From Embiotoca jacksoni (taxonomy: Eukaryota; Chordata; Actinopteri; Embiotocidae): a stretch of 64,000 bases of DNA. Where the stretch lies: contig JAKOON010000054.1 of assembly GCA_022577435.1 (NCBI GenBank), positions 1,370,501 through 1,434,500 of the forward strand, given 5' to 3'. Made by a program: the position numbers and the translations under genes. Shown here piece after piece: positions 60,191 to 64,000 of this stretch (position 1 is the stretch's first letter; each line of letters begins with the position of its first letter). The notes beneath the pieces were generated by a model. The model was not told where the DNA came from, searched no databases, and saw only the letters and a program-made list of their open reading frames with translations.

Positions 60191-61071
60191 CACCTGAGAA
60201 CAGTTTCCCATGAATGTGTGAGGAGTCGAAGGGACTGCAGTGAAGCCTCCTCCCCTCAGACACATTGTGAGCTCCTCATCATCTCCCGGGTCAGTTTCAC
60301 TGGGTTATCTTCACTGTTAAAAGTCCAGCTAAAAAAGGACCTACTACCAAATTAAAAAGAGTTCAACAGCAGGTAAAAGCCTGGAGGGGAGTCAGGGTCT
60401 GGTTGTTTCTTCTGGTTCAGCCACCCGTCCTGTGAAATGCACATATTCAGAGGTTAGTTCGGTTTAATGTTGTCTGGTTGTCTGTACGTATACGTACGAC
60501 TGTTCACCTGTTAATCAGTCAAGTTCTCATAAACAAAAATACACCAAAAACATTGTGACCTCACAAAACATGTTTGTGGCCATAACTCAATGATTAATAC
60601 AAGAATATGGAAACATTGAACAGAAATGTCTGACAGGTTAACATAGTGAAGTGAAGCCATTTTATATCCAAAAGGTCAACTTCACCGTGACTTCATAATA
60701 TTCTGTAAAAACACATTTTTTGCCATTATTATAACTTATTAAAATGATTAAATTACTCTAACTTATAACTAAGAATGGGAGACTGGGAGCATATTTAACA
60801 TTCAGTCAGATGTTGAACTGGTGACACTAACGTTGGTGTCCACCTTGAAACCATGCTGATTGTGGAGATCTGCTGTGCTGTCGGGTTGAAGATGTGTGAA
60901 ACATCCACCTTTCAGAATTTGCAGCTGCCTGCTGTCAACCAGCTTCACTGTCCAAACATGTGGACACGTGAGGATTCCTTTAAAGTCTTCACGACATCAA
61001 CATCAGTCTGGGCTGATATGGACATCAACTTTATTGGTCATTCTAGTAGTTCATATTGTAACGGCCTGGGT
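60191..61071. other. 881-bp spacer between inverted arms
   Basis: No transposase-like frame. Contains the palindrome GTACGTATACGTAC (60484-60497). A plus-strand 88-codon frame (60853-61119) enters the right arm and has no domain. Confidence 0.4.
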
Positions 61072-61194
61072 GATTTTCTGCAGGAAGGTTTAATGCTCAT
61101 GAAACACATGCCGGGTTAAATGGTGAGATGTTAGCACACATACAGGTCAAAGGTCACTCCAATGTATTAAATGAGTGATTCATTACTGAGATAA
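61072..61194 (-). repeat. Right arm of the 123-bp inverted duplication
   Basis: Counterpart of 60068-60190. It carries AGGTCAAAGGTCA (61144-61156), the second perfect DR1, in the opposite orientation to the first. Outer flanks show no obvious target-site duplication. Confidence 0.97.
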
Positions 61195-61848
61195 GAAGAA
61201 GAAAGCAGTCACACCACTTTCCTCCTGAGAATGTGTTCATGACCCAGTGAACCTGCCTGGAGTTTAAATGTCTACCTGGAAGCCACATGGCTGCTGTCTG
61301 CAGGTACATGAAATGTAGTTTATTTATTTACAGTAATACACTAGAAGAGATTTTCAGGTATCTCCTTTCAGCAGGGAGAGATTGGAGCATTAAGTTTTAG
61401 TGAAGGAGCTGAAACTGGCAGAGAGATGCAGCAAAGTGTCAGTGACTCACTTCCCTCATATCTCACCACATGGGAATCCCCCCCCCCCCAGATCCTCCCT
61501 CCCTGCCCGTCAACCTGCTGAAAAAAATCACCAGATAACAGAACACAAACATTGAGCTTTAGAAAACAACACCTGCAGTATTACATTTGAAAAAAATAAA
61601 GATATACACAACTCTTGTTTTGAGAGATGTTTTAATGGACAGTAAAATGAATAAACAGAAAAACAGCTGAAACAGGAGGCTGATACAGAAAATAGTGCAC
61701 ATGATTGATTCCTGATGTGAAGTTCTTATTTCATAAAGCAGACAGAGTCCAACTGAAGGACTAATGCTTTGTAATTTAACTATAAAAGGCATACAGGGAC
61801 TGGACTGTAATGTAATCTAACACAACAGCTTTCACTAAGTAGAACAAG
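61195..61848. other. Non-coding DNA, nothing recognised
   Basis: C11 run near 61478-61488. Small minus-strand frame 61559-61792 without domain. Confidence 0.4.
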
Positions 61849-62028
61849 CTACTGGATAGTCAAGTCCGACTCATATCGGCCAATTTCATCCGCACATTTT
61901 GACCCTTTCACATATATTGATATCAACATGTGTTGGCTGATGAGCTCTGATATAAAAAGTCAATTGATCAATATCAGAAATTGATATGGATATCAGCCCC
62001 AAGAGTCCAGTATCAAACTACTGGATAG
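61849..62028. mobile_element. Short element flanked by 11-bp direct repeats
   Basis: CTACTGGATAG occurs at 61849-61859 and 62018-62028, flanking 158 bp rich in GATAT/ATATCGGCC words. The same type of ATATCGGCC...GATATCAG sequence is one I associate with fish dispersed repeats. The 11-bp duplication would fit retroposition. No promoter boxes or tail were recognised. Confidence 0.4.
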
Positions 62029-62290
62029 ATTTACATTGAACACATGTTATTTCATTCAAGCCCTCTAAAATAATGTATTAAATATATATAAATAATCTAA
62101 TATAACATTATAACATATTTATAGCATATTTAATAATACATATATTTATATAATATATATTCAGATAAATATTATTATTTTTATTATCATATCTAATATG
62201 TTGTACTGCTACAGGACACTGAAAGGGCACCTGGTGCTGCATTACGAGTCTCGTAGCTTCCACAGCTGTGATTCACGTTAACACCGGTAC
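62029..62290. other. A+T-rich sequence with possible minus-strand polyadenylation signal
   Basis: 62090-62190 is almost pure A/T. TTTATT at 62180-62185 is AATAAA on the minus strand, about 1.1 kb beyond the stop codon of the minus-strand gene, and could end its transcript. In so A+T-rich a context this is weak. Confidence 0.25.
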
Positions 62291-62447
62291 GGGGGTCCTA
62301 ACTGGACCTGGGGGGTCTTAACTGGACCTGGGGGGGTCCTAACTGGACCTGGGGGGTCTTAACTGGACCTGGAGGGGGTCCTAACTGGACCTGGAGGGGT
62401 CTTAACTGGACCTGGGGGGGACTTAACTGGACCTGGAGGGGGTCCTC
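62291..62447. repeat. 21-23 bp minisatellite, 7 copies
   Basis: Units of AACTGGACCTGGGGGGTC type alternate between a C and a T before TAACTGG, giving a dimeric (about 42-43 bp) higher-order period, with G-run length varying from unit to unit. Confidence 0.95.
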
Positions 62448-63279
62448 AAAGTGCATGCACTGGTGCAGCAGAGTCTGTCAGCTCGGCGGCCTCAAAGAAA
62501 TATTCATGTGAGCAACGACACGTCACATCTAATCAGCTGTGGCGTCATAATGAAGGCTGACGGGCAAAATACTGAGGAGACATTCTGCTTCAAACACTGA
62601 AACTCTTCTCACTAAACATGACTGATAAAAGGTCGTATGTGGCCACGGGAAGACATTCATTATTTTCAGTGAGAATCTGGCATGTTGACTCTTACATCCA
62701 GTGATATGTTCTGTGTAGGAATATAAATAAGGGAAACATTAAGCTTATATTGATAAGTGATAAGGCACCTGAGGTTTAAACTAAAAAAAAATCACTATAG
62801 AAATATTTCAACATGTGCATGATTATCTGGAAACAGACAAAGAAATAAAGTGCAGCTTTAGATAATATAGAAAGCAAAGAAACATGTAACAGTGAATACC
62901 TGGAATGTTTTGATGCTGACATGAGGTCAGTGGTGTTTGAGAGGCAGTGTGGATGAAATCAAACTAATTAAGATCTCATTGGCTACGGTGTCAGCGACTA
63001 ACCCAATAACTTTGGAATATCATAATCCAAACTGTGACGTGACAAAACAGAAGAGAATGGATTCAGGAGGGAAACAGGAATAGTGTTTCCTATAGAAAGG
63101 CCCACCACACTGATTTTGGAGAAATGAATGATAGCACGTCGCTGCTACGATAGAGAATATAAAGTACAGTACTGAGACACTGGTCTAACTAAACTAACAT
63201 TTAGATGCTCCGTGATAATGAAACCATGACCCTCCACCAGCAACTCAAACAGGGAGAAAAAGGTTAAAAGATCATCTTT
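62448..63279 (-). other. Probable 3' untranslated or flanking sequence of the minus-strand gene
   Basis: It lies directly downstream of the stop codon at 63280-63282. No further coding exon recognised. Confidence 0.3.
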
Positions 63280-63373
63280 CTACAATCCCCCCCCCTCCTC
63301 CTCATCAGCTGGTTTCAGGTCAGCCTTCTTCACTGAAGTGTAAAAGTATTTCTTCGGACTCCAGCTGAACCTC
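63280..63373 (-). CDS. Last coding exon, cytoplasmic tail of a single-pass membrane protein
   Basis: On the minus strand an acceptor (ATCATTACTAG) precedes GAGGTTCAGCTGG. One base completes an arginine codon begun in the exon at 63457-63544; the frame then reads RFSWSPKKYFYTSVKK and ADLKPADEEEGGGL followed by TAG (stop at 63280-63282). The tail is about 30 residues, basic and aromatic near the membrane and acidic at the end; the glycines come from a G9 homopolymer, so frame and C-terminus depend on that run being correct. Exact phase compatibility (2+1) with the previous exon is the main support. No immune tyrosine motif is complete. Family unknown. Confidence 0.65.
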
Positions 63374-63456
63374 CTAGTAATGATGAGAGCAGGATTTAAA
63401 ACATTAGATGAGGGCTGTGAGCGTCGTGGTGTGTGCTGATGAAATGACAACTATAC

Positions 63457-63544
63457 CTGAGATTATCTCTGTATTTGTAGCACAGGACTCCAACCAGAAA
63501 CACCAGAATCAATATGGCAGCAACAACAACCCAGATGATGATCT
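63457..63544 (-). CDS. Transmembrane exon of a single-pass membrane protein (partial gene)
   Basis: An 88-bp exon between acceptor CTCTGTTTTCAG and donor CTCAG|GTATAG on the minus strand. It encodes two bases of a split codon, then IIIWVVVAAILILVFLVGVL (a typical transmembrane helix), then CYKYRDNL as a basic stop-transfer segment, and ends with two bases of an arginine codon. Topology is type I if, as usual, the positive residues are cytoplasmic. The preceding intron is in phase 1, the rule in immunoglobulin-superfamily and MHC genes, where extracellular domains are separate phase-1 exons. Those exons must lie beyond the right edge. A cytokine-receptor-like or other receptor remains possible. 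Confidence 0.7.
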
Positions 63545-63606
63545 CTGAAAACAGAGTTGGACACCTCAGATAGCTCATCTTTGTTCTAATAACATCATAA
63601 TTAAAA

Positions 63607-63631
63607 GCAACAACAACAACAACAACAACAA
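63607..63631. repeat. (AAC)8 microsatellite
   Basis: Perfect trinucleotide run in the intron upstream (minus-strand sense) of the transmembrane exon. Confidence 0.95.
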
Positions 63632-64000
63632 AAGGCCTTTTCTGGACAATATGAATAGAAGTGATAATTGAGTGATCCGTGCAGCCCTCTCATACAGTCG
63701 GCCTGTTTTCATTCCCACGGCTTCAAATGCTTCCAGGTCATGTGACGTGTGGAGAGAGTGACACAGTGAGGAGGTCACACAGGACGTTCACCTTTTGAAC
63801 CCAAACCCTGATCATTTCCTCGCCCTCACAGACGGTGTGACGCTGCTCCACTAACCACATGAGAAGGTCAGGAAGCAACATGGACTTCTCCAATTGATGA
63901 ATGAAATTGATGAATGAGTTGGGTTTGGTATGTTAACCCCGCTGACTGCTGGGGAGATATTTTCATTTCATTTTATGAATGGAAACTGCTTGAGTCATAA
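63632..64000 (-). other. Probable intron of the minus-strand receptor gene
   Basis: No immunoglobulin-type exon could be found here. A 59-bp acceptor/donor-bounded segment (63792-63850) was considered but its reading frame does not end in phase 1 as the transmembrane exon requires. Confidence 0.35.

Noticed and set aside
63792..63850. Upstream exon of the minus-strand receptor gene
   Set aside because: It has an acceptor and donor and a short open frame (VEQRHTVCEGEEMIRVWVQK), but in that frame it ends in phase 0, whereas the transmembrane exon needs phase 1, and the peptide fits no immunoglobulin pattern.

Overview
This window is vertebrate nuclear DNA, most likely from a percomorph (perch-like) teleost. 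The evidence is A+T-leaning DNA with almost no long open frames, abundant (GT)n/(CA)n microsatellites, GC-rich minisatellites, short fragments of teleost-type retroposon tails and an interspersed repeat familiar from perch-like fish, plus eukaryotic splice signals. There are no operons, ribosome binding sites or tRNA/rRNA genes. The window reads as a long intergenic or intronic stretch, not a gene-dense locus.

Layout. 1-2.8 kb: non-coding DNA with a 217-bp foldback element (500-716), a piece of the interspersed repeat (1090-1345) and a possible LINE tail (2451-2487). 2.8-7.3 kb: the most gene-like part of the left half. A CpG-rich promoter-like patch is followed by well-formed splice donors and acceptors, a 30-bp GC-box minisatellite and a diverged tandem duplication of about 450 bp (4870-5365 and 6775-7230), each copy lying just after a splice-acceptor-like site. 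No convincing protein emerges, so I call it a candidate long non-coding RNA locus. 7.3-40.6 kb: mostly unannotatable DNA with microsatellites, a 66-bp inverted pair (13.4/14.4 kb), palindromes, one DR1 motif and a second interspersed repeat fragment. 40.7-42.5 kb: a 1.86-kb minisatellite of 16/17-bp units with higher-order repeats, invaded by a short LINE 3' tail. 43.9-50 kb: CTCF-like motifs, two of them inside a 32-bp inverted pair, and two perfect short-loop hairpins (45.4-45.5 kb). 54.8-62.5 kb: retroposon and MITE remains, including a piggyBac-like element (57842-58068), a 123-bp near-identical inverted duplication carrying a perfect DR1 motif in each arm (60068-60190 and 61072-61194), and a 7-copy minisatellite. 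63.28-63.54 kb: the last two coding exons, on the minus strand, of a single-pass membrane protein whose upstream exons lie beyond the right edge.

The only protein-coding sequence I can support is that minus-strand C-terminus: transmembrane segment, then a 30-residue charged cytoplasmic tail and stop. It is too short to name the family; the phase-1 intron before the membrane exon suits an immunoglobulin-superfamily or MHC-like receptor.

The most unusual feature of the window is its number of inverted duplications, from perfect 16-35 bp stems with 4-8 nt loops to arms of 66 and 123 bp separated by about 0.88 kb. They look like products of replication template switching or short DNA transposons. 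I found no novel multi-gene system.
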